Shown here: piece by piece, positions 52,732-63,112 of the stretch
Layout of the letters: each line of letters opens with the position of its first letter
Numbering within the stretch: position 1 is the stretch's first letter
DNA from: Pseudoxanthomonas wuyuanensis
GTDB lineage: Bacteria; Pseudomonadota; Gammaproteobacteria; Xanthomonadales; Xanthomonadaceae
DNA length: 64,000 nt
NCBI RefSeq assembly: GCF_900215535.1
Contig: NZ_OCND01000010.1
Location: forward strand, 62,001-126,000
Direction: 5' to 3'
Position numbers and translations under genes: made by a program
The notes under the pieces: generated by a model
Databases searched by the model: none
What the model was told of the DNA's origin: nothing
The model's input: only the letters and a program-made list of their open reading frames with translations

Positions 52732-52839
52732 GAATTCGGTGGCCAGGGTATTGCGGGACCGTCCGCGGCATGGATGCCGCGGAAGAGCCTGCATGGACGC
52801 ATTGACGGCGTGTCCCGCAATACCCTGGCCACCGAATTC
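52732..52839. repeat. Perfect 28-bp inverted repeat with nested hairpin
   Basis: Arms 52732-52759 and 52812-52839 are exact inverted copies (outer ends GAATTCGGTGGCCAGGGTAT; inner GCGGGAC). They enclose 52 bp that contain a second perfect hairpin, 52762-52771 with 52774-52783 (TCCGCGGCAT/ATGCCGCGGA). The whole is about 108 bp, as expected for a miniature mobile or bacterial interspersed palindromic element. No transposase is present. Confidence 0.88.
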
Positions 52840-52937
52840 CACATGGATGTTCCTCGCACTTGGGAGAAAAACCAAAAGAATGCCAGCAAGCATCATCGAT
52901 GCCCCGCCTGCGCTACGCGCAGCCGCAAACGAGGCAA

Positions 52938-53660
52938 TCAGCGCGCGTCGAGCACGCTGCGCAGGAACGGCACGGTGATCCGCCGTTGCGCCGCCAGCGA
53001 TTCGCGGTCCAGCCGATCCAGCAACGCGACCAGGCTGCCGAGGTCGCGTTCGGTGCGCGCCAGCAGCCAGTCGATGGCCGCATCCTCCAGCACCAGGCCG
53101 CGACGCTGCGCGCGATCGCGCAGCAGCGCACGGCGGCCGTCATCATCCAGCGGCTGCAGGACCAGGCGCGTGCACTGCGACAGGCGCGAGCGCAGGTCCG
53201 GCAGCGACAGTCCCAGCGCATCCGGCACCTCGCGCGCGGTGTAAAGCACGTTGATGCCGGCAGCGCGCGCGCGGTTGTGGAAATCGAACAGCGCGATTTC
53301 GTCCTCGCGCTGGCCGGCGATCGCTTCCAGCCCATCCAGCGCGATCACGTCGTTGCCTTCCAGCGCATCCAGCGCATCGCGCAGCCTGCCGGCGGCCGCG
53401 GCCATCGGCAGATAGGCCACGCGCAGGCCAGCCTGTTCGGCCGCGGCGCACAGCGCCAGCGCCAGATGGGTCTTGCCGGTGCGCGCCGCGCCGGCCAGGT
53501 AGATCCAGTCGGCATGCGGCTGCCCGGCCAGCGCCTGCAGCTGCGCCAGCGCGCCGTTGGGCGCAGCGATGAAACTCTCGAAACGCTGTTCCGGCGGATA
53601 GCGCAGCGCCAGCGGCAGTTGCGGAGTAACGCCGTGCGAAGGTCCAGGCGGTTGCGTCAC
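52938..53660 (-). CDS. hda: DnaA-regulatory ATPase homolog Hda
   Basis: 240-residue AAA+ protein of the Hda type, which promotes hydrolysis of DnaA-ATP to limit re-initiation. It has PQLPLALRYPPEQRFESF (the clamp-binding QxxL-like motif is PQLPLAL), Walker A AGAARTGKTHLALAL, and sensor/AAA+ residues DVIALDGLEAI and RALLRDRAQRRGL. The start is GTG at 53660, overlapping the AI-2E transporter stop (GTGA). Confidence 0.9.
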   Translation of the reverse strand: MTQPPGPSHGVTPQLPLALRYPPEQRFESFIAAPNGALAQLQALAGQPHADWIYLAGAARTGKTHLALALCAAAEQAGLRVAYLPMAAAAGRLRDALDALEGNDVIALDGLEAIAGQREDEIALFDFHNRARAAGINVLYTAREVPDALGLSLPDLRSRLSQCTRLVLQPLDDDGRRALLRDRAQRRGLVLEDAAIDWLLARTERDLGSLVALLDRLDRESLAAQRRITVPFLRSVLDAR

Positions 53661-54820
53661 TTGCCGTCGCGATCCTGCGGTGGCGTTTCTCCGATCGCGC
53701 CGTTGTCGATGTAGGAATCGAGCAGGATCGCGGGCCGGTCGCCGGCGTACAGCGGGCTGCGCGTGTACTGCTCATGCGCATAGCGCAACATCACATTGGC
53801 CACCGCCGCCACCGGCAGCGCCAGCAGCATGCCAAGGAAACCGAACAACTGGCCGCCGGCCATGATTGCGAAGATCACCGCGACCGGATGCAGGCCGATG
53901 CGGTCGCCGACGATGCGCGGGGTCAGCACGTAGCCTTCCAGCATCTGGCCGACGACGAACACCGCCATCACCAGCGCCACCAGCGTCCAGTCGCCGCCGG
54001 ACTGCACCAGCGCTGCCACCACGCCCAGCACGATGCCTATCGCGGTACCCAGGTACGGTACGAAGCTGATCAGTCCGGCGATGATGCCGATCAGCAGGCC
54101 CAGCTTCAGGCCCACGATGGACAGGCCGGCGGCGTAGATCGCGCCCAGCGCCAGCATCACCAGGAACTGCCCGCGCAGGAAGGCGCCGAGCACGTCGTTG
54201 GATTCGCGTGCCAGCCTGCCGACCGTGCCAATGTGATCGCGCGGCACCAATGCGGCGATACGCTCGACCAGCTTGTCCCAGTCGCGCAGGAAATAGAACG
54301 TCAGGATCGGCAGCAGCACGATGTTGGCCACCCATGCCATCACCGCAAACCCCGAGCGCGACAGATGGCCGAAGAACGTCGCGGCCACGCCGCCGGCCTG
54401 CTGCCAATGGCCGCGTATCCATTCCATGATCCGCTGCGGGTCCAGCCAGCTGACCAGTTCCAATCCGGTGCGCTGCTCAACCCACGGAATGGCCGTCTGC
54501 ACGAACCAGTCGCGATAGGTCGGCAACGACTCCACCAGTTCCATGATCTGGCGCTCGATCATCGGCACCAGGATGATCAGCGCCAGCGACAGCAGCAGCA
54601 CCATCAGTGTGAACACCAGCACCACCGCGGTCGTGCGCGAGCGCCCCCGGCGTTCGAGCCGGTCCACCCACGGATCACCCAGCCAGCCCAGCAGCGCGGC
54701 AAGCACGAACGGGGTCAGCACCGGCGCCAGCAGCCAGATCAGCCAGCCGGCGATCACCGCGATGATCAGCCACTGCCAGCGGCGCGCCAGCGTACTTGCG
54801 GAAGCGGAAGGAAGATCCAT
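53657..54820 (-). CDS. AI-2E family transporter (PerM-like)
   Basis: 387-residue inner-membrane protein with about seven to eight hydrophobic helices: WQWLIIAVIAGWLIWLLAPV, VLVFTLMVLLLSLALIILVP, ILTFYFLRDWDKLVERIAAL and the re-entrant GLISFVPYLGTAIGIVLGVV. The last segment is FAIMAGGQLFGFLGMLLALP. Family members export small molecules or act as Na+/H+ antiporters; the AI-2 link is not general. I chose the ATG at 54820. The order DUF2066 - PerM-like - Hda opposite purM is conserved in many gammaproteobacteria. Confidence 0.9.
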   Translation of the reverse strand: MDLPSASASTLARRWQWLIIAVIAGWLIWLLAPVLTPFVLAALLGWLGDPWVDRLERRGRSRTTAVVLVFTLMVLLLSLALIILVPMIERQIMELVESLPTYRDWFVQTAIPWVEQRTGLELVSWLDPQRIMEWIRGHWQQAGGVAATFFGHLSRSGFAVMAWVANIVLLPILTFYFLRDWDKLVERIAALVPRDHIGTVGRLARESNDVLGAFLRGQFLVMLALGAIYAAGLSIVGLKLGLLIGIIAGLISFVPYLGTAIGIVLGVVAALVQSGGDWTLVALVMAVFVVGQMLEGYVLTPRIVGDRIGLHPVAVIFAIMAGGQLFGFLGMLLALPVAAVANVMLRYAHEQYTRSPLYAGDRPAILLDSYIDNGAIGETPPQDRDGK

Positions 54821-54831
54821 ATTCGGTCGGC

Positions 54832-55947
54832 TCACTGCATGCGGTAGGTGGGTGGCTGCCCTTCGATGCCGGGCTCGCTCCCGTCGACGAAGGGAGCATC
54901 GTCGCCCAGCATGCGCCGGAATCCGGACAGCCCGGACAGCAGTTCCAGATCCAGTTCGAGCCGGTCGCCGCTGGCATGTACCGGTACGATCCGGCGCACC
55001 ACCGCCATCTTCTGCAGATAACCGGTCAGGCGCAGATAATCGTCGGCACTGTCCAGGCCGGTGAAAACCACCCGGTAGACGCCGGCAGGCCCGGCACTGC
55101 CCTGCTTGCCGTAGCGCTTGACCAACGCATCGGCGGCGCCGTCGGCGCCCGAGGCCATCGCCCGCCGGGCATCCGGGTCGCTGACCGACCAGTTGGAAAG
55201 CACCCGTCCGCCGTCGACGAACACCCAGTCGGCAGTCCAGCCACCGTTGGCGCGATAGAGCTTGCCGACCAGTTGCATCGGCGGGCTGTAGCGCGCCGAT
55301 GCACGCGCCACCGCGGCGGTGTCCTGGCGCCAGATGGCGCCGACCAGGGCCTGTTCGGCAGCGCTGCCGCCGGGCAAGCCCAGGCTGAAGCCGCGCTCGA
55401 TGGCGCGGTTGAGCAATGGCCGCGCCGCATTGGACTGCTGCAGCCCGACCAGGCGCGGCCCGCTGCCATCGTTGATCGCCAGCCACACCACCGGCTTGGG
55501 CCGCGGCTGCGGCCACACTGGCAGCCCCAGCGCACCGGCCAGTGCGTCCACGTCCTCCTGCTTGAAGCGCACTACCAGCGTGGAGCGGAAAGTGGGCGCA
55601 CCGCTTGGCGAAGTGCCCTGATCCTGGCGGTAGTCGTAGCTGTCCACATAGTTCTTTGCGTTGCGCAGTTCCGCACCAACACCGGGACGGCCGGCGGCGT
55701 TGCGATCGCCCGACAGCTTGGCCAGCACCACGCCCAGCGCGCGCGCGAAGGCGCCCAGCCGTTCGGGTTCGGCCTGGCCGTTGACCGGCACCTCCGCCTG
55801 GTAGACGCCGCGCGCGCCGGCGGCATCGCCTTCGGTGCGCAGGTCCGACTGCGCCCAGGCCACAACAGGCAGGAATGCCGCCCCCACCAGGCAGGTACCC
55901 GCCAGGGACAACAAGACAGCGAAGACACAAGCAGAAATCCGGCGCAT
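54832..55947 (-). CDS. DUF2066 protein
   Basis: 371-residue exported protein. Signal peptide ([20 protein letters not shown]). DUF2066 features are [33 protein letters not shown] and the segment [16 protein letters not shown]. The body has [15 protein letters not shown] and a repeated [17 protein letters not shown]. Function unknown; consistently next to purM and the perM-hda genes. I chose the ATG at 55947. Divergent from purM, with a shared 137-bp promoter region. Confidence 0.85.
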   Translation of the reverse strand: MRRISACVFAVLLSLAGTCLVGAAFLPVVAWAQSDLRTEGDAAGARGVYQAEVPVNGQAEPERLGAFARALGVVLAKLSGDRNAAGRPGVGAELRNAKNYVDSYDYRQDQGTSPSGAPTFRSTLVVRFKQEDVDALAGALGLPVWPQPRPKPVVWLAINDGSGPRLVGLQQSNAARPLLNRAIERGFSLGLPGGSAAEQALVGAIWRQDTAAVARASARYSPPMQLVGKLYRANGGWTADWVFVDGGRVLSNWSVSDPDARRAMASGADGAADALVKRYGKQGSAGPAGVYRVVFTGLDSADDYLRLTGYLQKMAVVRRIVPVHASGDRLELDLELLSGLSGFRRMLGDDAPFVDGSEPGIEGQPPTYRMQ

Positions 55948-56049
55948 CGAGCATCCTAAGAGCAGCCAATCGTGGGAATTGTTGCCCGAATGACGCTCCG
56001 GCGCCAACGCCGTTCGTTCAGGACGGTCCGAATCGGCTCCGGATTCCTT

Positions 56050-56055
56050 TAAAAT
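56050..56055 (+). promoter_or_regulatory. -10-like box of purM
   Basis: TAAAAT lies 30 bp before the GTG start of purM. No good -35 is visible, so the assignment is tentative. Confidence 0.35.
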
Positions 56056-56084
56056 TGCGCCTCTTGCCCCAGCGACGAACCCCC

Positions 56085-57146
56085 GTGACCCAGCCTACGC
56101 CGCCCGCCCCCACTCCGCTGACCTACCGCGACGCGGGAGTCGACATCGACGCCGGCAATGAACTGGTCGAACGCATCAAGCCGCTGGTCAGGCGCAGCTT
56201 CCGCCCGGAGGTGATGGGCGGTCTGGGCGGATTCGGCGCGCTGTTCGATCTGTCCGGCAAATACCGCGAGCCGGTACTGGTGTCGGGTACCGACGGCGTC
56301 GGCACCAAGCTGAAACTGGCCCAGCAGTTGAACCGCCACGACACCATCGGCATCGACCTGGTCGGCATGTGCGTCAACGACGTGCTGGTGCAGGGCGCCG
56401 AGCCGTTGTTCTTCCTGGACTACTTCGCCACCGGCAAGCTGGACGTGGACTCCACGGTGGCCGTGGTCGGCGGCATCGCCAGGGGCTGCGAACTGTCCGG
56501 TTGCGCGCTGATCGGCGGCGAAACCGCTGAGATGCCCGACATGTACGGCCCCGGCGAATACGACCTGGCCGGCTTCACTGTCGGCGCGGTGGAAAAATCC
56601 AGGCTGCTGGACGGCGCCAGGGTCCGCGCCGGCGATGTGCTGATCGGGCTGGCCTCCAGCGGCGCGCATTCCAACGGCTATTCGCTGATCCGGCGCATCT
56701 TCGACCGCGCCGGCCGCCCGGCCGATCTGGATCTGGGCGGGGTCAAGCTGGTCGATGCGCTGATGGCGCCGACCACGCTGTACGTGAAGCCGGTGCTGGA
56801 CCTGTTGAAAACGCATGACGCAACCGGCGCCATCCACGCAATGGCGCACATCACCGGCGGCGGCCTGACCGAGAACATCATCCGCGTAGTGCCCGAAGGC
56901 CTGGGCCTGGACATCGCCGCCAGCGCATGGACGCTGCCGCCGGTGTTCGACTGGCTGCAGCGCGAAGGCGCGGTGGCCGATGCCGAGATGTGGCGCACCT
57001 TCAACTGCGGCATCGGCTTTGTGCTGATTGTGGCGGCCGAACAGGTCGCCGCGGCGGAATCGGATCTGGTCCGTCTTGGCCTGTCGCACTGGCGCATCGG
57101 CGAAGTGGTGAAGGCCGGCGGCGCGGAACGCGTGCGAATCGGCTGA
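56085..57146 (+). CDS. purM: Phosphoribosylformylglycinamidine cyclo-ligase
   Basis: 353-residue purine-synthesis enzyme that closes the imidazole ring to AIR. It has [40 protein letters not shown] sequence (first 20: [20 protein letters not shown]), [14 protein letters not shown] and THITGGGL-like [13 protein letters not shown]. The start is GTG at 56085. It opens a unit leading to DUF2238 and purN. Confidence 0.96.
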   Translation: MTQPTPPAPTPLTYRDAGVDIDAGNELVERIKPLVRRSFRPEVMGGLGGFGALFDLSGKYREPVLVSGTDGVGTKLKLAQQLNRHDTIGIDLVGMCVNDVLVQGAEPLFFLDYFATGKLDVDSTVAVVGGIARGCELSGCALIGGETAEMPDMYGPGEYDLAGFTVGAVEKSRLLDGARVRAGDVLIGLASSGAHSNGYSLIRRIFDRAGRPADLDLGGVKLVDALMAPTTLYVKPVLDLLKTHDATGAIHAMAHITGGGLTENIIRVVPEGLGLDIAASAWTLPPVFDWLQREGAVADAEMWRTFNCGIGFVLIVAAEQVAAAESDLVRLGLSHWRIGEVVKAGGAERVRIG

Positions 57147-57290
57147 TCACTCCTGGGGCCTGTTGCCGTCCGGGACAGGTCGCGCCGCCACCGGGCGCGT
57201 GCCGGACCCGCCCGTCGCTGCGCCACGCACATTCACCTGACGACCGCCGGAAAGCAACGTGACTTATTCCAACAGCGTTAACAGGCCCTG

Positions 57291-57908
57291 ATGGCGACCG
57301 GCAAGAAGATCGCCTTCGCGCTGGCGCTGGCCGTGTTCGCGGCCAGCTGGATCGCGCCGCTGTGGCCGCTGGAGCAGGCCCTGCACAGCAGCCTGACCGT
57401 GGTCGGCCTGGTATGGCTGGTCCTGCACGACCGGCGCTGGCCGATGCTGACCTCGCATTTCGCGCTGATCTGCTTTTTCATCATCGTGCATTCGGTGGCC
57501 GCACGCTGGCTGTACTCCAACGTGCCCTACGAAGACTGGCTGCAGGCGCTGCTGGGCTGGTCGCCCGGCCAGGCTTTCGGCTGGCAGCGCAATCATTTCG
57601 ACCGTCTCATCCACCTGCTGTACGGGATCTGTTTCGCGCCGCCGGTACGCCGTCACCTGCAGCAACGCTGGCCGCTGCTGACGCCCAGCCAGGCATTCAT
57701 GTTGACGCTGATGCTGGTCATGTGCAGCAGCCTGCTGTACGAATGGCTGGAATGGGGCATCGCGCTGTTGCTGTCGCCGGAAGCGGCCGAATCCTACAAC
57801 GGCCAGCAGGGCGACATCTGGGATGCCCATGCCGACATGCTGCTGGCCACGCTGGGCGCACTGGTGGCCTGGCCGCTGGGCAAGCGCGCCCGCAGGGCCG
57901 GCGCATGA
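57291..57908 (+). CDS. DUF2238 (YjdF-like) membrane protein
   Basis: 205-residue integral membrane protein with five or six helices. The family signature is LLYEWLEWGIALLLSPEAAE followed by SYNGQQGDIWDAHADMLLA. Unknown function. It sits between purM and purN, overlapping the latter (ATGA). The 144-bp gap before it holds no gene. Confidence 0.87.
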   Translation: MATGKKIAFALALAVFAASWIAPLWPLEQALHSSLTVVGLVWLVLHDRRWPMLTSHFALICFFIIVHSVAARWLYSNVPYEDWLQALLGWSPGQAFGWQRNHFDRLIHLLYGICFAPPVRRHLQQRWPLLTPSQAFMLTLMLVMCSSLLYEWLEWGIALLLSPEAAESYNGQQGDIWDAHADMLLATLGALVAWPLGKRARRAGA

Positions 57909-58567
57909 GCCGGCGCCTGGCGGTACTGGTTTCCGGCCGCGGCAGCAACCTGCAGGCCTTGCTGGACGCCATCGCGCAGCAGCGGCTGGATGCCGAGATC
58001 GTCGGCGTGTTCTCCGACAAGGCCGACGCCCATGCCCTGCAACGGGTCGCCGCGCCGTTGCGCTGGAGCGCCGACCCCAAGGCGTTTGCCAGCCGCGCCG
58101 GTTTCGACGCCGAGCTGGCCGACGCGGTACAGGCGGTGCGCCCGGACTGGGTGGTCTGCGCCGGCTATATGCGCATCCTGGGCGCCAGCTTTGTGGCCCG
58201 CTTCGAAGGCCGGTTGCTGAACATCCATCCATCGCTGCTGCCCAGGTACCGCGGCCTGCACACCCACGCGCGTGCGCTGGAAGCCGGCGATACGGAACAC
58301 GGCGCCAGCGTGCATTTCGTCGTGCCTGAACTGGATGCCGGCACCGTCATCGCCCAGGCGCCGATACCGGTGCTGCCCGGCGATACCCCAGAAACCCTGG
58401 CGGCGCGGCTGCTGCCACGCGAGCATGCGCTGCTGGTGGCGGCCGTAGGCCTGGCCGCCAGCGGGCGGCTGGCTGAACGGGGCGGGCAGGCGTTTTGCGA
58501 TGCTCAGCCCTTATTAAAGCCGCTGGTCCTAGATTCGTCGGGAAATCTCCCTCCCATCTGCCCGTGA
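57905..58567 (+). CDS. purN: Phosphoribosylglycinamide formyltransferase
   Basis: 220-residue 10-formyl-THF-dependent transferase that formylates GAR in purine synthesis. LVSGRGSNLQALLDAI, DWVVCAGYMRILG and the catalytic NIHPSLLPRYRG are present, and HTHARALEAGDTEHGASVHF and ELDAGTVIAQ complete the active site. The start overlaps the DUF2238 stop. Length is close to E. coli PurN (212). Confidence 0.96.
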   Translation: MSRRLAVLVSGRGSNLQALLDAIAQQRLDAEIVGVFSDKADAHALQRVAAPLRWSADPKAFASRAGFDAELADAVQAVRPDWVVCAGYMRILGASFVARFEGRLLNIHPSLLPRYRGLHTHARALEAGDTEHGASVHFVVPELDAGTVIAQAPIPVLPGDTPETLAARLLPREHALLVAAVGLAASGRLAERGGQAFCDAQPLLKPLVLDSSGNLPPICP

Positions 58568-58571
58568 ACCC

Positions 58572-59288
58572 ATGCCCCCCTTGTCCGTGCGTGTCCTGTC
58601 GCTAGGGCTGCTGTTCCTGTCCACCGGGCCTGCCCTGGCGCTGGAGCCGTTCCTGGCCACCTACCAGGCCTACAACGAAGGCAAGTTGGCCGGCGCCGCG
58701 ACGATGAAGGTGTCCCATCACGGCGGCAGCCGCTGGCAGGTGGATCTGGCCATCACCGGCACCCGCGGCTTCGCCCGCCTGGCGCGCCTGAACATCGAGC
58801 AGAGCACGGTGTTCGACGCCACCGGCGAGCAATACCGCCCGCTGAGCCAGGCCACCGTCCAGAAGGCGCTGTTCAGCGGCAAACGGATGGTCGGCACCTA
58901 CGACTGGAACGCCGGCACCGCGCAGTGGCTGGGCGACATCAAGAAGAAGCGGCGCGCGCCGCTGCCGCTGCAGCCCGGCGACATGAGCGCGCTGTTGATG
59001 AACCTGGCGGTCATTCGCGATGCTGAACCGGGCAAGCCGCTGAACTACCGGGTGGTCGACAACGGCCGCATCCGCGAGTATGACTACCTGGTTGCCGAAC
59101 AGACCGAAATCATCGCCGTCGAGGACCTCAGCTACGATGCCATGCGCATCGCCCGCACCAACGGCGGCAACGACGAAACCATTTTCTGGGTGGCCAATGG
59201 CGTCCCCACCCCCGTGCGCATCCTGCAGCGGGAAGACGGCCAGGACGGAGTCGATTTGCGACTGGTCGATTACCAAGGAGTGCAATAA
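58572..59288 (+). CDS. DUF3108 exported protein
   Basis: 238-residue exported protein: signal peptide LGLLFLSTGPALALE, then FLATYQAYNEGKLAGAATMK. Family motifs are STVFDATGEQYRPLSQ, KRRAPLPLQPGDMSALLMN and RILQREDGQDGVDLRL. DUF3108 proteins are periplasmic and resemble lipid-carrier folds such as LolB-like barrels; function unproven. A paralogue follows after 2 bp. Confidence 0.85.
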   Translation: MPPLSVRVLSLGLLFLSTGPALALEPFLATYQAYNEGKLAGAATMKVSHHGGSRWQVDLAITGTRGFARLARLNIEQSTVFDATGEQYRPLSQATVQKALFSGKRMVGTYDWNAGTAQWLGDIKKKRRAPLPLQPGDMSALLMNLAVIRDAEPGKPLNYRVVDNGRIREYDYLVAEQTEIIAVEDLSYDAMRIARTNGGNDETIFWVANGVPTPVRILQREDGQDGVDLRLVDYQGVQ

Positions 59289-59290
59289 GC

Positions 59291-59983
59291 ATGAACTCAC
59301 CCCACGTTTCAGGCATCCGCATCATCGCCGCCGCCGCGCTGCTGGCCAGCGTCGCCGCACCGGCTCACGCGATCGAGGCATTCACCGCCAACTACCAGGC
59401 CAGCGCGATGGGCATGCAGGGCCAGGGCCAGATGACGGTGGCCCCGCAGGGCGGCAATCGCTGGCAGTACAGCCTCAGCGTCAAGAACCAGGTGGTCGAC
59501 CTGAGCCAGAAAACCGTCTTCGATGAGCACAACGGCCAGCTGCGGCCGCTGTCCAGCAGCGACAATTCGCGCGTGCTGATCAAGAAGAAGGCGGTCGACA
59601 CCGTGTACGACTGGGACAAGGCGCAGGCCAGTTGGAGCGGCGACATCAAGCCCGACCGCGCTGGACCGATCAAGCTGCAACCCGGCGACATGGACGCGCT
59701 GCTGGTCAACCTGGCCATCGTGCGCGACGTCGCGGCGGGCCGCAAGCCGCTCAGCTACCGTATGGTGGAAAGCGGCCGCGCCAAGAACATGACCTACCAG
59801 ATCAGCGGCAAGGAAAAAGTCACCATCGCCGGCAAGCCGCACGACGCCACCAAAGTGACCCGCACCGACGGCGACAAGCAGACCATCGTCTGGGTGGTCG
59901 CGGAAATCCCGGTGCCGGCGCGCATCCTGCAACGCGAAGACGGCCAGGACGCGATCGATCTGACCCTCACCACCTGGCGCTGA
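59291..59983 (+). CDS. DUF3108 exported protein, tandem paralogue
   Basis: 230-residue paralogue of the preceding gene. Shared: FxAxYQAxxxG, KxxVFDExNGQLRPLSxS, PIKLQPGDMDALLVNLAIVRD and PxPxRILQREDGQDAIDLTL. Signal peptide (AAALLASVAAPAHA). Separate substrates or a heteromeric pair are possible. It is convergent with the EF-hand gene, with a REP and a terminator between. Confidence 0.85.
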   Translation: MNSPHVSGIRIIAAAALLASVAAPAHAIEAFTANYQASAMGMQGQGQMTVAPQGGNRWQYSLSVKNQVVDLSQKTVFDEHNGQLRPLSSSDNSRVLIKKKAVDTVYDWDKAQASWSGDIKPDRAGPIKLQPGDMDALLVNLAIVRDVAAGRKPLSYRMVESGRAKNMTYQISGKEKVTIAGKPHDATKVTRTDGDKQTIVWVVAEIPVPARILQREDGQDAIDLTLTTWR

Positions 59984-60013
59984 TCCTGCCGTTGTCGCCA
60001 AGGCTCTGTTTTT

Positions 60014-60082
60014 CTGTAGGAGCGACGTAAGTCGCGATGAAGCTCTACCGGTAAGGCTTCGCGACTTACGTCGCTCCTACAG
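60014..60082. repeat. REP-like element, perfect palindrome copy
   Basis: The most intact family copy: 24-bp arms 60014-60037 and 60059-60082 are exact inverted copies (core GTAGGAGCGACGTAAGTCGC), enclosing TGAAGCTCTACCGGTAAGGC. It lies between convergent genes. Confidence 0.85.
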
Positions 60083-60094
60083 GGATAAAGAACC

Positions 60095-60122
60095 AAAAAA
60101 GCCCGGCGATGCCGGGCTTTTT
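60095..60122. terminator. Bidirectional intrinsic terminator
   Basis: Perfect 12-bp stem AAAAAGCCCGGC (60096-60107) with GCCGGGCTTTTT (60111-60122), 3-nt loop. Runs of A and T on both sides allow it to act for both convergent genes; the right side ends 2 bp before the EF-hand stop. Confidence 0.93.
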
Positions 60123-60124
60123 CT

Positions 60125-60436
60125 TTACTCAGGGCTGTCGTCGCTCTGGAACGTGGTCTTGCAGTCCAGCCGGATAGACCGCTTGTCCGCACGCCAGGCG
60201 TAGGCACGGCATTCGCGATTGCCCTGGCTGCTCTTCTCGACCACCACGGCGTAGAACGCCTGCATGATTTCCTGTTCGGTCACCGTGCCATCGCCGTCCC
60301 AGTCCATATCCTCGCTGGGAATGCCGCTGGTGCCGGCGGCGCCGGTGAAATGCAGATAGGCCACCGCCGCCAGCAACACGACGACAAAGCCGATCAGGAT
60401 CTTCCGGCGTAGCGAAAAGGTTCTGCTTGCTTTCAT
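60125..60436 (-). CDS. Small membrane-anchored EF-hand protein
   Basis: 103-residue protein not assigned to a named family. A single N-terminal helix (KILIGFVVVLLAAVAYLHF) anchors it, with the C-terminal part outside. It contains one EF-hand loop, DWDGDGTVTEQE at residues 45-56, with Ca2+ ligands D, D, D, T and a terminal E in the right places. Two cysteines (NRECRAY, RLDCKTT) could form a disulfide. A one-helix calcium-binding envelope protein is the best description. Confidence 0.75.
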   Translation of the reverse strand: MKASRTFSLRRKILIGFVVVLLAAVAYLHFTGAAGTSGIPSEDMDWDGDGTVTEQEIMQAFYAVVVEKSSQGNRECRAYAWRADKRSIRLDCKTTFQSDDSPE

Positions 60437-60445
60437 CGGCCCGCC

Positions 60446-61813
<1,368 letters not shown>

Positions 61814-62047
61814 TCAGGTTTGCGCTTCTTCTGGGGTCAGCGTCTTCAGCGCCATCGCATGAATCGCCCCGCCCATCAGATCGCCCAGGGTGGCGTAGAC
61901 CATGCGGTGCCGGGCCAGCGGCAGTTTGCCGGCGAATGCCGCCGTCACCACGGTCGCCTCGAAGTGCACGCCGTCCTCGCCGTGGACCTGGACGGTCGCG
62001 CCCGGCAGCCCGGTTTCGATCAGTTTACGGATGGTTTCGGCGTCCAA
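61814..62047 (-). CDS. ibaG: BolA-family protein IbaG
   Basis: 77-residue BolA/IbaG protein, probably an Fe-S-related partner of monothiol glutaredoxin. LDAETIRKLIETGLPGATVQ opens the fold. Family residues are HFEATVVTAAFAGKLPLARH and MAL at the end; the C-terminal histidine of BolA is in AIHAMAL. The start is the TTG at 62047, with AGGA 8 bases upstream, and gives normal length. Upstream starts would run into the divergent kdsD promoter. IbaG beside murA is the arrangement in E. coli. Confidence 0.83.
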   Translation of the reverse strand: MDAETIRKLIETGLPGATVQVHGEDGVHFEATVVTAAFAGKLPLARHRMVYATLGDLMGGAIHAMALKTLTPEEAQT

Positions 62048-62100
62048 GGCGCTTTTCCTAATAAAATGGCCGCCTATTCTACCCTTGGCCTGGCGCCCGC

Positions 62101-63105
62101 ATGCCCTCTTTGCTTCCTTCCCGCGACACCGTGACCGCTGCCGGCCTGGCCAGCAGCGGACGGCGGGTGATCGAAATCGAATCGCGGGCGCTGGACGCGC
62201 TGGCCGCGCGCATCGATGGCACGTTTTCCGACGCTTGCCGGCTGATTCTGGCCAGCAAGGGGCGGGTGGTCGCCACCGGCATGGGCAAGTCCGGACATAT
62301 CGCACGCAAGATCGCCGCGACGCTGGCTTCCACCGGCACACCGGCGTTCTACGTGCATCCGGGCGAAGCCGGCCACGGCGACCTGGGCATGATCACCGAT
62401 GCCGATGTGGTGCTGGCGCTGTCCTATTCGGGCGAATCCGACGAAGTGCTGACCCTGCTGCCGGTGCTCAAGCGGCAGGGCAACGCGGTCATCGCGATGA
62501 CCGGCAAGCCGCAGTCGACCCTGGCCCGCGAAGCCGACATCCATCTGGATGTCAGCGTGCCGGCCGAGGCCTGTCCGCTGGACCTGGCCCCGACCAGCAG
62601 CACCACCGCCACGCTGGCGATGGGCGATGCGCTGGCGGTGGCGCTGCTGGATGCGCGCGGCTTCACCGCCGACGACTTCGCCCGTTCGCACCCGGCCGGC
62701 AGCCTGGGGCGCCGGCTGCTGCTGCACATCACCGATGTGATGCACGCCGGCGATGACGTGCCGCGCGTCAGCGAAGACGCCACGCTCAGCGAAGCGCTGG
62801 TGGAGATGAGCCGCAAGCGCCTGGGCATGACCGCGGTGGTCGATAGCCGGCAACGGCTGGTGGGGCTGTTCACCGACGGCGATCTGCGCCGCACGCTGGA
62901 CAATGCCGCGGTCGACGTGCGCACCGCCAGGATCGCCGGGCTGATGACCCGCGACCCCAAGACCATCGCCGCCGATCAGCTGGCGGCGGAGGCCGCGCGG
63001 CTGATGGAAACCCACAAGATCAGCGGTCTGATCGTGGTCGACGACGCGCACCGGCCGGTCGGCGCGCTCAATATTCATGACCTGTTGCGCGCGCGCGTGG
63101 TGTAA
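62101..63105 (+). CDS. kdsD: Arabinose-5-phosphate isomerase
   Basis: 334-residue enzyme that makes D-arabinose 5-phosphate for KDO, the inner-core LPS sugar. An SIS domain (ATGMGKSGHIARKIAATLAS; FYVHPGEAGHGDLGMI; SYSGESDEV) is followed by two CBS domains (ITDVMHAGDDVPRVSEDATL and LMTRDPKTIAADQLAAEAAR). Standard length. It is divergent from ibaG with 53 bp between, and kdsC follows. Confidence 0.95.
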   Translation: MPSLLPSRDTVTAAGLASSGRRVIEIESRALDALAARIDGTFSDACRLILASKGRVVATGMGKSGHIARKIAATLASTGTPAFYVHPGEAGHGDLGMITDADVVLALSYSGESDEVLTLLPVLKRQGNAVIAMTGKPQSTLAREADIHLDVSVPAEACPLDLAPTSSTTATLAMGDALAVALLDARGFTADDFARSHPAGSLGRRLLLHITDVMHAGDDVPRVSEDATLSEALVEMSRKRLGMTAVVDSRQRLVGLFTDGDLRRTLDNAAVDVRTARIAGLMTRDPKTIAADQLAAEAARLMETHKISGLIVVDDAHRPVGALNIHDLLRARVV

Positions 63106-63112
63106 CGGGCCC

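Larger units (their letters stand above)
52344..52937. other. 594-bp gene-free region made of repeats
   Basis: Lies between the convergent genes murU and hda. It contains a degenerate GTGTCCCGCAAT repeat (52379-52412), dispersed repeat copy B (52534-52716) and a perfect 28-bp inverted repeat (52732-52839). The open frames across it are translated repeats and I do not call any as genes. Confidence 0.75.
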
